Under the pieces are notes generated by a model that worked only from the letters and a program-made list of their open reading frames with translations, had not been told where the DNA came from and ran no database searches. This document shows positions 1-9,489 of a DNA stretch of 54,507 nucleotides, in pieces. Within the stretch, counting starts at the first letter, position 1. The number at the start of each line of letters is the position of its first letter. Position numbers and translations under genes: made by a program. The stretch comes from Oscillospiraceae bacterium (GTDB taxonomy: Bacteria > Bacillota > Clostridia > Oscillospirales > Oscillospiraceae): NCBI GenBank assembly GCA_017620525.1, contig JAGAUY010000053.1, positions 1-54,507 of the forward strand, read 5' to 3'.

Positions 1-762
<762 letters not shown>

Positions 763-819
763 AATGATGTTCCTTTCTTGTAATGGTGTGAATGAAGGAA
801 AGGATAGGAAGGGAATGGA

Positions 820-2445
820 TTAGATTTCCTGCTCCTGTTCCTTGCGCTTGCTGGGTGCGCCGTGGAGGATCTGCAGGATATTGTGGTGAACAGTTCCCAG
901 CTTTTTGTCCTCTTCCTTGGCGGCATGGTACTCGTTGTAAAGCTCATTCTTTTTCTGAATCAGTTCCTCAATTTCTGTCTGCAACGCCTTGTGGCTCGGC
1001 AGCTTCTTTAGTCCCAGAGAATCAAAATACTGCTTGGCTGCGTCCAGAATAATGAAATCACTGATATGCGCTTCACGATAAGCCTGACGTGCTTTTGCAT
1101 TCTTACAGGCTTTCAGACCTTCACGAATATCTTTGGTCTTGTAATAATTCAGGACATGACGCTGCAATTCTTTTTTGTCCGCAATATCCTTTTCCACGGA
1201 TTTCAGTTCTGTCAGCACATCGGTCATGTGGGTATGGGCAGCGTCATAGGCAGATGCCAGTTCTTCGGGAGAAGAAAAGCCCATCTCCTTGAATTGGAGA
1301 TAGGCTCTGCTGGCGTTTTTGAGATTGTGGATTTTTGCCCAGTGTTCGTAACCTTTGCCTTTTCCCTCTGCTTTCTTGGCATCAATGTCCACCATACGGC
1401 TCAGCTGCGTTGCGTTCTGCACTCGCTGTTCCATGGTGTAAATTTTTTGCGTAGGTGCAACTGTGGATTTCTGCTGAAATGTAGGTTTGAGAACGGTGCG
1501 CTGTGCGTTTTGATCCAGTGCTGCCAGAACCGCAGCCTTGTCAAAATCGTCACCCAACTTGCGGGCAGTGATGGGCTTGGTGCGGTCAGGGGTGAGATAG
1601 GACAATCGCCCACGGCTTTCCTTTACTGTGATACCCAGCTCCAATAATTTCTCTGAAAAATCCTCGTAGCTGACAGCCGAAGAAAGAACGCTGCGGATCT
1701 GCTTTCTCAGTTTTTCCTTGTCGGTTTCGAACTTGGTCTGCTTTATAGGCAAGCCCTGTTCGGCAAGAACAGCATTTTCTTCGTCCAGCGCAAGCTGTCC
1801 CTTTTTCTGCGCCCAATACTCACGCTCGGTGACACGATTCTTACTGCCGTTCAAAAGATCAATCTGATACAGTCCAGCGGCATGGCACATCTCCATGACC
1901 TCGGAGCGAAAGTATTCCATGGCGGCATTGGTGCATCTGTGCTTCATGCCCGGCCGGGTATCGCAGGGCCTGTCCATATAGGGCATAAAGGGAACTTCTT
2001 TAATGCGCAGCGAATTGATCACGATGTGAACATGAATGTTCCCGCTGTGGTTGTGTCCGTCCGGGTGGGTGCAGACGATAGCTTGATGACCGGGGAAATG
2101 TTTCAGACAGTATTGTTCTCCCAGTTGCTGCGCCCTGTCCACGGTCAATCCGTGATCCGGACCATCTCTGGGATCGAAGCTGATGATATAGTGGTGACTT
2201 TTCACATCCTCCCGTTTCAGATTTTTGCCGTAACGGAGATTGGCTCGCAGACAGGCAATGGAGAAATCTTCATCGCCGCAGTTCAGAGTTGCGATGCGGT
2301 AATCCTCTCTGGGAATGAGTCTGCCGTTTTCATCCAAAGTGGGATTCATGGAAAACTCGTCATGCTCAAAAGTGAGATAGCTTTCAGCCGCAGAGTAGTC
2401 CGCATTTTTAGAGCTGATGTGTTTGAATGTTGCCAAGTGCGTCAC
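820..2445 (-). CDS. Relaxase/mobilization nuclease (MobA/VirD2 type)
   Basis: A 541-residue relaxase that would nick the element at oriT and pilot the strand during conjugal transfer. The first about 200 residues form the relaxase domain: tyrosines near residues 17 and 23 are candidate nucleophiles, and the histidine-rich metal motif HPDGHNHSGNIHVH spans residues 127-140. The C-terminal 300 residues are charged and helical with coiled-coil character, and no helicase or primase domain is visible. The start lies inside the end of mobC (38-nt overlap), so the two are probably translated together. No VirB4, VirD4 or other mating-pair gene lies in the window, so the element is at least mobilizable; transfer genes could exist to the left. 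Confidence 0.9.
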   Translation of the reverse strand: MTHLATFKHISSKNADYSAAESYLTFEHDEFSMNPTLDENGRLIPREDYRIATLNCGDEDFSIACLRANLRYGKNLKREDVKSHHYIISFDPRDGPDHGLTVDRAQQLGEQYCLKHFPGHQAIVCTHPDGHNHSGNIHVHIVINSLRIKEVPFMPYMDRPCDTRPGMKHRCTNAAMEYFRSEVMEMCHAAGLYQIDLLNGSKNRVTEREYWAQKKGQLALDEENAVLAEQGLPIKQTKFETDKEKLRKQIRSVLSSAVSYEDFSEKLLELGITVKESRGRLSYLTPDRTKPITARKLGDDFDKAAVLAALDQNAQRTVLKPTFQQKSTVAPTQKIYTMEQRVQNATQLSRMVDIDAKKAEGKGKGYEHWAKIHNLKNASRAYLQFKEMGFSSPEELASAYDAAHTHMTDVLTELKSVEKDIADKKELQRHVLNYYKTKDIREGLKACKNAKARQAYREAHISDFIILDAAKQYFDSLGLKKLPSHKALQTEIEELIQKKNELYNEYHAAKEEDKKLGTVHHNILQILHGAPSKRKEQEQEI

Positions 2446-2806
2446 CTACTTTCTGTAAGATTTCAAATTTCAGCGTTGCCAGGTCCGTTGCAGTATTTCT
2501 CAGTTCGGCGGCAAGCTGGGGATAAGGTGTGTGATATTCGTTCAGGCTGCGGGCAATCTGATTCAGATTGCTTCCGATTTTGCCGTACTCGGCGGTGATC
2601 TTACCAAGGGCAGACAACAGTTCATCATTTACCGGGTGAACGGTGATGATGGGTCGCACCGGTGCGCCGGTAATGGCCTGACGGAGAAATTCGGATTGGT
2701 TCATTCCGTACAGTTCCAAGCGGCGCAGAAATTCAGAATACTCCTCATCATCCAGACGGGTTTTTACGATGTGGCTGCGCTTGGGTGTGTTGTAGGTTTT
2801 GGGCAT
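2408..2806 (-). CDS. MobC-like relaxosome protein
   Basis: A 132-residue plasmid-mobilization accessory protein. Residues about 13-45 form a ribbon-helix-helix DNA-binding domain (KTRLDDEEYSEFL, then MNQSEFLRQAI). The C-terminal half is the helical MobC region with the recognisable IGSNLNQIARSLN segment. The start at 2806 is chosen because AAAGGAG sits 9 nt upstream; a longer reading frame upstream is open but has no ribosome site. MobC proteins bind oriT and help the relaxase melt the nick region; here the gene directly precedes and overlaps the relaxase. The candidate oriT is immediately upstream at about 2870-2963. Confidence 0.88.
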   Translation of the reverse strand: MPKTYNTPKRSHIVKTRLDDEEYSEFLRRLELYGMNQSEFLRQAITGAPVRPIITVHPVNDELLSALGKITAEYGKIGSNLNQIARSLNEYHTPYPQLAAELRNTATDLATLKFEILQKVGDALGNIQTHQL

Positions 2807-2869
2807 AGGCGAAAACTCCTTTCGTGATTTTTTGATAACAGCGAAGCTGTCCGCTTCTGCGAAAGCAGA

Positions 2870-2963
2870 ACAGCAGCAGGGTTTGGGGAAGGCACTCCCC
2901 AACAAGATTCCATGGAGGACAAAATGAGCGATAGGCGAAATTTGGACCCATGGTAGAATCTTG
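2870..2963 (-). other. Candidate origin of transfer (oriT)
   Basis: Directly upstream of mobC lie two stacked inverted repeats. TTGGGGA/TCCCCAA (2883-2902) has a 6-nt loop. CAAGATTC-CATGG (2903-2915) pairs with CCATGGTAGAATCTTG (2948-2963) with a small bulge. On the minus strand the first repeat is followed at once by ACCCTGCT, which resembles the nick consensus of MOBP relaxases (YATCCTG/Y). A further GNRA hairpin, TTCTGC-GAAA-GCAGAA, lies at 2855-2870. Location and structure fit an oriT; the nick site itself is inferred. Confidence 0.5.
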
Positions 2964-3075
2964 CTCTACGTAACTCTATGTAATTACCATTTGCACTGCT
3001 TCAACTTCTTGGAAAATTGGCTGCAAAAAGCAGCAAATCAACTGAATGACTTGCTGCTTTGGTAATGTATATAAT

Positions 3076-3110
3076 ATAAAAATCAGGCTACCAGTAGTTG
3101 GTAGCCTGAA
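3076..3110 (-). terminator. Rho-independent terminator of the ABC permease operon
   Basis: A perfect 10-bp stem (CAGGCTACCA, loop GTAGT, TGGTAGCCTG at 3084-3108) is followed on the minus strand by ATTTTTA, 6 nt after the permease stop codon. Confidence 0.88.
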
Positions 3111-3115
3111 CACCA

Positions 3116-5938
3116 TTATAAATTCTCTGCACGGATTGCTTCAATAGGATTATCTATTTTCAACTTCCGAACCGCATAAAGCATGGAAATAGCAACAACG
3201 ATAAAGACACTAAATATGGCTATCAGCATTGCCGTCATAGGTATTTTGTATGGGGTTTCTTGAATATCGTAAATTACGATATGGATCAAGAAGCTAACAA
3301 CAAGGCCCATTGGAATTCCCCACAGCAACGAATTGCTTCCATAGAGTGCACATTCATGAATGACCATTTGATACATTTCTTTTGTTTGCATGCCAATGCT
3401 TTTCAACATACCAAAGTCCTTGCACCTTAGAGCAATATTCGTTGAAATCGTATTGAATACGTTGCAGACACAAATTATGGAAATCAGCAAAATAAAGACA
3501 TAAGAGAAAAGATTTATCATAGTAACTGTACCACGCGTTCCAATCTCTTCAGCAAGATAGTCTTGATAATTGATCTCCGTTTGCTCATCGAGGAAAGACT
3601 TTGCAGCATAATAATTAGAAATGGCCGCTACTGAAACTGAAAGAGTTAAACCTTCTTCTGAATTTGTGGCAGATAGAGGTAGAATAACCGTTATATAGTT
3701 GCTAAGCTGTGACGACGAGTCTACAGGTACACCGAATGGGACATTGCTAATTCTTGCGCCTATGCGGAAAGGAAGAGTTTCTACTGTTTCATAAGCAAGC
3801 GGAATGCTTCCTGAAGTACGGTTCCCTGAATCATAGGAGTAAAATGCATATTCTATTCCGTCGTTTGTTCTGCTCGTCTCTTTGACTAAGAAGTATAACG
3901 ATTCGCCTTTCTCAAGTTGATAGCTCCCGTATTCATCCATACACTCAATTTCTTCATATAGAGCATAAATCAAAGACCCGTTCTCATCCGTATAAAACTC
4001 ATTGGTATATTCTTCAAAGGGATTGATTTCAGACGGAACGTTCTGGGGAACCGTAACCAGTATTTCTACATCACTTTTAAGAATTGATAAGTCATCATAG
4101 TTGTATTCATCATACTTGCTGCTCTGAATATTGCAGATCAATGCTGTGGGGATTTCTTCTGAAAAATATGGTCCTGTATCAATGTTGTTCTCATGTAGAT
4201 ATTCTTCGAACCAAGCATCCTCTAAATAGATTACATTAAGAAATCTTGGACTGTATGGTTCCCCATTTCCAACCACATACTCGTCGAAAAAAACTTGTTC
4301 CCATTTTTCCAGCATCTCCTCCGTGTACATATCTTTTTCGACATATACATAGTAACCATCACGTGTCCAATATGCAGCCTTATCGAAAAAAGCGTGATTA
4401 CGGATATTTGCAAGTACTTCCTCAGAATCAATACCGTCAAGAGAACCGACATGAATCTCAAAATCAAAATTATTAGTACCTATATTAGCAGCTGCAGCGT
4501 CTTGCATAATACCTCCAACTGACATAGCCGAAACAAATAGTACCACGCTAAGTGCAAGAGAAATCACCATTGTCCGATAGGACTTTCGGCTGACCATATA
4601 ATAGTTTGCAGCCATCATTCCTGGAACGCCATACAACTTGTATGATATTCTTCCTGTTCGGTTGGTTTTGTGTTTCACGGTGTAGTCCTTTGTCTGGCGA
4701 ATAGACTCAATAGGTGCTACCTTCATCGCTCTCTTTGCAGGAATCAAAGTAGAAATAAATACTGTAATCACTGTAATTACAACTGCCATAATGATTGCCG
4801 GAACTGAGAATACTGCCGACAATTGAACTGTGCCGCTTTTGCTAAATGAAAACATTGGACTAATGTTTTGACCAAGGGCTGCTATTGCAGCAGCAGTTCC
4901 GCACCATCCAACGAGCAACCCAAGCGGTATTCCAACTAAGCAAAGCACTGTTGCTTCATAGAATACAGAATTCCTTATTTGTTGTCTCGTTGCACCTATA
5001 CTGGACAATAATCCAAATTGCTTTGTTCGTTGTGTTACCGATATAGAAAAAGAGTTGTATATCAAGCTGACGGTGCCTAATATTACCACTGTAAACAGTG
5101 CAAAAATGATGCCGCAGAGGACTTGATTCATCTCGTTGCTCCCTCCACCTGCTCCTTGATAAAGCAACAGATAGGAATTAAGTAAGCAACTTGAGTCTGA
5201 GTATACGTCCAGTAATTTATAGGCATAATCCAGCGGCTTGACTTGTACCAAACAGTGACGCCACATATGTTTTCCTTGCTCCCCATCGACCAAGGTAATT
5301 GCAGGTGCCAGACTGAAACGGAGATCGTCATGAATCACGATGTCTCCAATTCCAACAATAGTATATTCTTGTGTAAAATCCTGCGAAGCAACGTAGAATC
5401 GTTTCTGGTTCTCTTCGTCATAGTGAGAAACCATTTCATCGTAGTCTGACCAGTGGGTTGTTAAATTCAACGCAACAGCATCTCCAATCTCACAAGGAAT
5501 GCCGCTGCTGAAAAAAAGGTTATAGGCGCTATCGGACAACACAATCTCTCGACTATTCTGAGGTAAGCGGCCAGCCGTTAGATGGACAGGCATATTTTCA
5601 AAATAACTTGCATCGCCTGCCGCCAGAAGAACTCGGTTAAAATCACTTTCTTCTTGATCAAGCTGTATATATGCTAATCCAAGCAGGTCTAAAACCTCAG
5701 AAATATTAGGGTCTTGCTCAATTTGTGCAACCTCTTCATCTGTTCGCATACAGATTGCTGCATGATAATTACCTTCTTCATAAATTGTGCCCCGAATGAG
5801 GAAATCTATGGCACTCGCTGCTAAAGTAGAGATTGCAGTAAACAGTGCGGCAGAAAAGATAATACCGATTACTGTGACTAAGGTTCTTGCTTTATTCTTG
5901 CGCATAGTTTCCAAAGTCACTTTGTTTATGATATTCAT
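3116..5938 (-). CDS. ABC transporter permease with two FtsX domains
   Basis: A 940-residue membrane protein with two tandem FtsX/MacB-type permease halves. Each half has one N-terminal helix (about 20-42; about 458-480), a large extracellular domain (about 43-270; about 480-815) and three helices (about 275-300, 325-350, 375-400; about 818-845, 868-890, 900-922). Both halves end in the same coupling sequence, APIESIRQ and NPIEAIRAEN, which supports internal duplication. The protein would act with the adjacent ATPase in export or mechanotransmission at the cell envelope, typically against peptide antibiotics. The start overlaps the ATPase stop as ATGA. The substrate is unknown; the duplicated layout differs from the ten-helix BceB type with a single extracellular domain. 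Confidence 0.88.
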   Translation of the reverse strand: MNIINKVTLETMRKNKARTLVTVIGIIFSAALFTAISTLAASAIDFLIRGTIYEEGNYHAAICMRTDEEVAQIEQDPNISEVLDLLGLAYIQLDQEESDFNRVLLAAGDASYFENMPVHLTAGRLPQNSREIVLSDSAYNLFFSSGIPCEIGDAVALNLTTHWSDYDEMVSHYDEENQKRFYVASQDFTQEYTIVGIGDIVIHDDLRFSLAPAITLVDGEQGKHMWRHCLVQVKPLDYAYKLLDVYSDSSCLLNSYLLLYQGAGGGSNEMNQVLCGIIFALFTVVILGTVSLIYNSFSISVTQRTKQFGLLSSIGATRQQIRNSVFYEATVLCLVGIPLGLLVGWCGTAAAIAALGQNISPMFSFSKSGTVQLSAVFSVPAIIMAVVITVITVFISTLIPAKRAMKVAPIESIRQTKDYTVKHKTNRTGRISYKLYGVPGMMAANYYMVSRKSYRTMVISLALSVVLFVSAMSVGGIMQDAAAANIGTNNFDFEIHVGSLDGIDSEEVLANIRNHAFFDKAAYWTRDGYYVYVEKDMYTEEMLEKWEQVFFDEYVVGNGEPYSPRFLNVIYLEDAWFEEYLHENNIDTGPYFSEEIPTALICNIQSSKYDEYNYDDLSILKSDVEILVTVPQNVPSEINPFEEYTNEFYTDENGSLIYALYEEIECMDEYGSYQLEKGESLYFLVKETSRTNDGIEYAFYSYDSGNRTSGSIPLAYETVETLPFRIGARISNVPFGVPVDSSSQLSNYITVILPLSATNSEEGLTLSVSVAAISNYYAAKSFLDEQTEINYQDYLAEEIGTRGTVTMINLFSYVFILLISIICVCNVFNTISTNIALRCKDFGMLKSIGMQTKEMYQMVIHECALYGSNSLLWGIPMGLVVSFLIHIVIYDIQETPYKIPMTAMLIAIFSVFIVVAISMLYAVRKLKIDNPIEAIRAENL

Positions 5939-6615
5939 CGAATCACCTCATCCCTAATGATGTGTCCATCTTCGATGGCAATGATCCGGTCTGCCTGTAA
6001 GGCGAGAGATTCATCGTGAGTAATGACAATTAGTGTTTGGCCATACTGCTTGTTGGATATTTTTAGAAGTTCCACAATTTCTTGCGAGTTTCTGGAGTCT
6101 AGGTTGCCTGTGGGTTCATCTGCCAGTACAATAGCAGGTGAGTTCATAAGTGCCCGGCCAATAGCGACTCTCTGTTGTTGACCGCCGGAAAGCTGATTTG
6201 GCAGATGATTTTCTCGTTCTTGCAGGCCAAGGGTCGTTATTAAATCTTCTAACCGTTTTTTATTAACTTTTCTTCTATCCATTAACACCGGTAAAGTGAT
6301 ATTCTCCATCACATTCAATACTGGTATCAGGTTGAAAAATTGATATATCATACCCACCTGACGGCGGCGAAAGATTGCAAGCTGATCCTCGTTTTGTGCA
6401 AAGACATCTTGCCCCTCTATAAAAACCTTGCCGCTTGTAGGACGATCTACACCGCCAAGGATATGCAACAGAGTAGACTTGCCAGACCCTGAAGGGCCGA
6501 TGATGGCAACAAACTGTCCTTTCTCCACGGAAAAAGACACATCATCCAGCGCCCGAACTTCGTTTTCCCCCTGCCCATATGTTTTAGACAGGCGCTCCAC
6601 TCGTATAATTTCCAT
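5935..6615 (-). CDS. ABC transporter ATP-binding protein (MacB/LolD class)
   Basis: A 226-residue ATPase with every motif intact: Walker A GPSGSGKST (40-48), Q-loop near YQFFNL (91-96), signature LSGGQQQ (142-148), Walker B VLADE with catalytic E167, D-loop NLDS and H-loop H200. It powers the adjacent FtsX permease, with which it is translationally coupled (ATGA overlap). A TAAT-spaced GGAGG precedes the start. It has its own promoter in the 79-nt gap after the kinase gene, carrying the presumed response-regulator site, so ATPase and permease can be induced separately from the two-component genes. Confidence 0.93.
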   Translation of the reverse strand: MEIIRVERLSKTYGQGENEVRALDDVSFSVEKGQFVAIIGPSGSGKSTLLHILGGVDRPTSGKVFIEGQDVFAQNEDQLAIFRRRQVGMIYQFFNLIPVLNVMENITLPVLMDRRKVNKKRLEDLITTLGLQERENHLPNQLSGGQQQRVAIGRALMNSPAIVLADEPTGNLDSRNSQEIVELLKISNKQYGQTLIVITHDESLALQADRIIAIEDGHIIRDEVIR

Positions 6616-6643
6616 AAGTATTACCTCCTACTGGTGATGGTGC

Positions 6644-6680
6644 CATTATACAAGATCAAAGTGACAGCCGAGTGACTCTA
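6644..6680 (-). promoter_or_regulatory. Promoter of the ABC operon with 11-bp-spaced direct repeats
   Basis: Reading the minus strand, TATAAT (6650-6645) is preceded not by a good -35 but by GTCAC at 6676-6672 and GTCAC at 6665-6661, exactly 11 bp apart, one helical turn. Such tandem half-sites replacing the -35 are typical of OmpR-family activators. The proximal copy reads CTGTCACTTTG and recurs in the promoter region of the regulator gene (8442-8452). Confidence 0.6.
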
Positions 6681-6694
6681 AAATGAGAGAATTG

Positions 6695-7699
6695 TCATAT
6701 TACTTGCTTATAGAATTTGATAACAAACTTTGCCCCATTACTGCCATTCATTGCCTGAACTGTACCATTTTGTGCCCTAATAACCAGCCGTGCCAGTGCA
6801 AGCCCGATGCCATAGCTACTTTCTGATGCGTTGACTCCTTTATAGAACCGTTCGAATAGATGGGGAATATCCTTTTCTTCAAAACCCGGTCCGGTGTCTT
6901 CTACTGTAATTTGTGTAAATAAGGCAGTTTCCTCAGCGGTCACTGTGATGATACCGCCATTGGGAGTATGATCCATGCAATTCTTTAGGATGTTTCCAAG
7001 TGCCTCAGCAGTCCAAATGAGATCCCCAGTAAACCTTTCATCTACGCACTGAACTGTGAGTCTTTGATTCCTCAGATCCATAGGTATGGCAAGCGGTTCA
7101 GAAGCACGATCAATCAATGATTTTACAGGAACCGCATCCTTTACCAAAACCACTGTCCCTGCATCCAACTTGCTCAATTTCAACAATGATTCTACTAGCC
7201 AGTCCGTTCTTGTGAGCAAACTTTGTAATTCTCTTGCTAACTCTATGCGCCGTTCAGGCGAAAGTTCTTTGCTTCGCAGCATGGTTGCCGTCAGATTCAT
7301 TGCGGTCAGCGGGGTTCGAAGCTGATGGGAAATGTCTGCTAAGGAATCTGCTAAATATACCTTATCTGCCTTGACTGTTTCGGCGGCTTCCGTCAGACGA
7401 AGTGTAATTTTTTGAATTTGGTTTGCAAGGATAGATAGTTCACCCTCTTCATATTCCCGGATAGGCAGCGGTGTTCCGCTGATCAGAAGGTTGTCCAGAT
7501 CGTCACTTAACTTTTGCAGCCTGTGATAGCGGTAGAACTCTGTGAAAAGAAATATACCGAAAATAAGCACGCAAGCTATTAGCACAAGACAGCCGCACAC
7601 AGGAGAAAAATAGGCACCAATTGTGGATAGAGTTATTGCAACACCGGCAAGCAACCATAGGCTTTGTTGAAGTTCTTTGTTGTGAAAAAACATATTCAT
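6695..7699 (-). CDS. Membrane histidine kinase, short-sensor type
   Basis: A 334-residue kinase. Two helices (about 12-32 and 36-53) are separated by only a few residues, so there is almost no extracellular sensor, as in BceS-like intramembrane kinases that take their signal from an ABC transporter. The phospho-acceptor is H125 in ADISHQLRTPL; the ATPase domain has ILKNCMDH (N box), VEDTGPGF (G1) and YGIGLALAR (G2). The start overlaps the response regulator stop by 4 nt. Together with the adjacent FtsX-type transporter this suggests an antimicrobial-peptide detection module; the inducing compound cannot be read from the sequence. Confidence 0.92.
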   Translation of the reverse strand: MNMFFHNKELQQSLWLLAGVAITLSTIGAYFSPVCGCLVLIACVLIFGIFLFTEFYRYHRLQKLSDDLDNLLISGTPLPIREYEEGELSILANQIQKITLRLTEAAETVKADKVYLADSLADISHQLRTPLTAMNLTATMLRSKELSPERRIELARELQSLLTRTDWLVESLLKLSKLDAGTVVLVKDAVPVKSLIDRASEPLAIPMDLRNQRLTVQCVDERFTGDLIWTAEALGNILKNCMDHTPNGGIITVTAEETALFTQITVEDTGPGFEEKDIPHLFERFYKGVNASESSYGIGLALARLVIRAQNGTVQAMNGSNGAKFVIKFYKQVI

Positions 7700-8367
7700 T
7701 CCCCCAGTCGATACCCTATACCGCGAACAGTATGGATATATTTTGGATTTTGGGGATCAGGTTCAATTTTCTCCCGAAGCCGTTTGATATAAACGGTCAG
7801 TGTATTGTCCTCAACATAATCTCCAGCACTGTCCCAGATTTCTTCCAACAGCCTGTCCCTGCTGATTATTTGCCCACGATTGAGCAAAAAAACCAAAAGG
7901 AGCTTATATTCCAAAGCAGAGAGGTAGAGATTCTGCCCATTCCGCAATACAGTGCCTTTATCTGTATCGATAATCAAATCACCAAGGGCAACCACACTCT
8001 GCCGTTTTCCTGCTCTGCGGAGAACGCTGCGGATTCTGGAAATAAGTTCTCTGGGACGAAATGGTTTTGAGATATAATCATCAGCCCCCATGTCAAGGCC
8101 AGTCACCACGCTGAATTCGTCAGTAGATGCAGTTAGAAAAATTACGGGTATGCCTTTTCTTTTTGCTGCCGAACAAACTGCAAATCCATTACCTTCAGCC
8201 AGAGAAATATCTATTAAGGTCAAATCAAATGCGTTGCTATTCATAGCTTCGTTTGCCCAAGTCTGCCCATTGACGGCACAAATCTGGAAGCCTTCTTCTG
8301 TCAGAAAGGTACTCAACATTCTAATTAGTGCCGGATCATCCTCAACCAACAAAATCTTATCCATCAC
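7696..8367 (-). CDS. OmpR/PhoB-family response regulator
   Basis: A 223-residue regulator. The receiver domain (about 3-115) has acidic pocket E9-D10-D11, phospho-acceptor D53 in LIDIS and K101 in SKPF. The winged-helix DNA-binding domain (about 125-223) ends in the usual HTVRGIGYRLG. It is first in the module RR-HK-ATPase-permease and presumably activates the ATPase-permease promoter at about 6645-6680 and its own. AGAGGTG lies before the start. The target drug or peptide is unknown; VanR- and BceR-like regulators share this layout. Confidence 0.93.
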   Translation of the reverse strand: MMDKILLVEDDPALIRMLSTFLTEEGFQICAVNGQTWANEAMNSNAFDLTLIDISLAEGNGFAVCSAAKRKGIPVIFLTASTDEFSVVTGLDMGADDYISKPFRPRELISRIRSVLRRAGKRQSVVALGDLIIDTDKGTVLRNGQNLYLSALEYKLLLVFLLNRGQIISRDRLLEEIWDSAGDYVEDNTLTVYIKRLREKIEPDPQNPKYIHTVRGIGYRLGE

Positions 8368-8557
8368 AAATACACCTCTTTCTATTTTATCTTATCATTT
8401 TCGATGCTATATATCTACTGGACTTTTCCTTTGTGACAAAACTGTCACTTTGCATTGTAGTTTAGCAAATATTACATTGACATTTGTTAATTTTCCGTGC
8501 AATAATAATTTGTAACATAACTTGATTGGGGGCATTTTCTAATGCCTATCTGCGATG
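8368..8557 (-). promoter_or_regulatory. Upstream region of the two-component operon with palindromic operator
   Basis: A 190-nt AT-rich region without a gene. It holds a perfect inverted repeat GTGACA-AAAC-TGTCAC (8433-8448). Its right arm continues as CTGTCACTTTG (8442-8452), 11 bases identical to the motif upstream of the ATPase gene on the opposite strand. This is a good candidate for response-regulator autoregulation. A convincing -35/-10 pair was not identified. Confidence 0.5.
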
Positions 8558-8776
8558 TTAATGCTCCCTTTTTCGTTTTCTCCAAACAAGCTCGTAGCCC
8601 AGCACGTCAGCCAGTTCTACCGCTTCCCGGTATCGCAGAGAATCCCGGCGCAGCTTGCCGGACAGATTCGGAACGCTGCTGCTCCATCCGTAATCATCTG
8701 CAAGGCGTTCCACGACCTCACTCATGGTCATGCCTTCCCGGACAATATAAGATTTGATTTCGTTTCTTGTATCCAT
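8558..8776 (-). CDS. Small helix-turn-helix-like protein
   Basis: A 72-residue protein with AAAAGGAG 9 nt before the start. The sequence has the spacing of a lambda-repressor-like fold (MTMSEVVERLADDYGWS, then VPNLSGKLRRDSLRYREAVELADVLGYELVW). Proteins of this size and pattern are common next to regulatory genes in Firmicutes mobile elements. It is likely a DNA-binding element regulator, but no target or family function is known to me. It lies upstream of, and in the same direction as, the two-component operon, 190 nt away. Confidence 0.6.
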   Translation of the reverse strand: MDTRNEIKSYIVREGMTMSEVVERLADDYGWSSSVPNLSGKLRRDSLRYREAVELADVLGYELVWRKRKREH

Positions 8777-9169
8777 AAAAATTTTCTCCTTTTCCTATTC
8801 GTCCCCGGGCAAACTTTATTATTTGCGTCGAAAACGCAGTTCACCCAAGCGTGTGATTTTCAGTTTTTGGTGTTTCTTTTTTATTTGCTGCCCATGATGC
8901 ACTGTTCATAAGGGCAGCCTATTGATTTCACAGTTCTGCATGACTTTTTGTATTTCTGGAAATAGTCACACGGAATTATGAAGGTGGTTCGCTATTCGGT
9001 GCATCGCTGTTCCGTGTGGACAGCGGCACAAAAACAGCATATTTTTCGCTGATCCCACATGGTTTGAAATCAGCGGTGCTTTTTTGCCTCTGTTTCGCCG
9101 TTCTACCCGAATACCTTCCTGCCCGGGAATCTCACCCCGGCGTTTTGTCCCCTTTGGTACGCTTCGTCG

Positions 9170-9220
9170 TCACAAGCTCCATATCGCTCGCTTCCATGTA
9201 TCACATGAAAGCTCGTTCAT
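9170..9220 (-). CDS. Putative 16-residue leader peptide
   Basis: MNELSCDTWKRAIWSL is preceded by AGGAGG at an ideal 9-nt distance. A 13-bp hairpin (9237-9266) ends directly upstream of that ribosome site. A second open frame of 47 codons (9344-9201, start preceded by GAGG at only 2 nt) overlaps it out of frame. Good initiation signal, tiny product and flanking structure suggest a translated leader, but nothing proves expression. Confidence 0.35.
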   Translation of the reverse strand: MNELSCDTWKRAIWSL

Positions 9221-9452
9221 TTCGCTGTTCCTCCTCTTCCCACAAAAGCCTTCGCTTTTGCGGGAACCCTGTGACGCCATCACCGCGAATACTTCGCCGG
9301 GGGACATATTTACTTCGGACGGTCATGTAGTTTTCAAGCTGCATTGCCTCGCAACATATACAGTTTAGCGAAAAAACATGGCCTTTCCCGTATATCGAAA
9401 AGGTAGGAAATCGGCTCAAAAAACGAAAATTTCCACGCTTATAGACATGGTA

Positions 9453-9461
9453 TGATATAAT
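9453..9461 (+). promoter_or_regulatory. Extended -10 promoter of the XRE regulator
   Basis: TGATATAAT (TGn plus TATAAT) lies 29 nt before the regulator start, with no clear -35, as is usual for extended -10 promoters. GAAAGGATTG provides the ribosome site. Confidence 0.45.
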
Positions 9462-9489
9462 TAAGAAAAACGGCGAAAGGATTGATGTT

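Larger units (their letters stand above)
8777..9489. other. Gene-poor structured stretch in the mobile element
   Basis: About 700 bases without a normal gene. Inverted repeats seen: GCTGCCC/GGGCAGC (8887-8893 with 8911-8917), CACACGGAA/TTCCGTGTG (8967-8975 with 9010-9018), CGCTGAT/ATCAGCG (9047-9053 with 9069-9075, followed by a T run on the plus strand), and a 13-bp stem with one mismatch at 9237-9266. A short ORF with a strong ribosome site sits next to the last one (listed separately). This could be a leader/attenuator RNA on the minus strand or a second transfer or recombination region. Confidence 0.45.
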
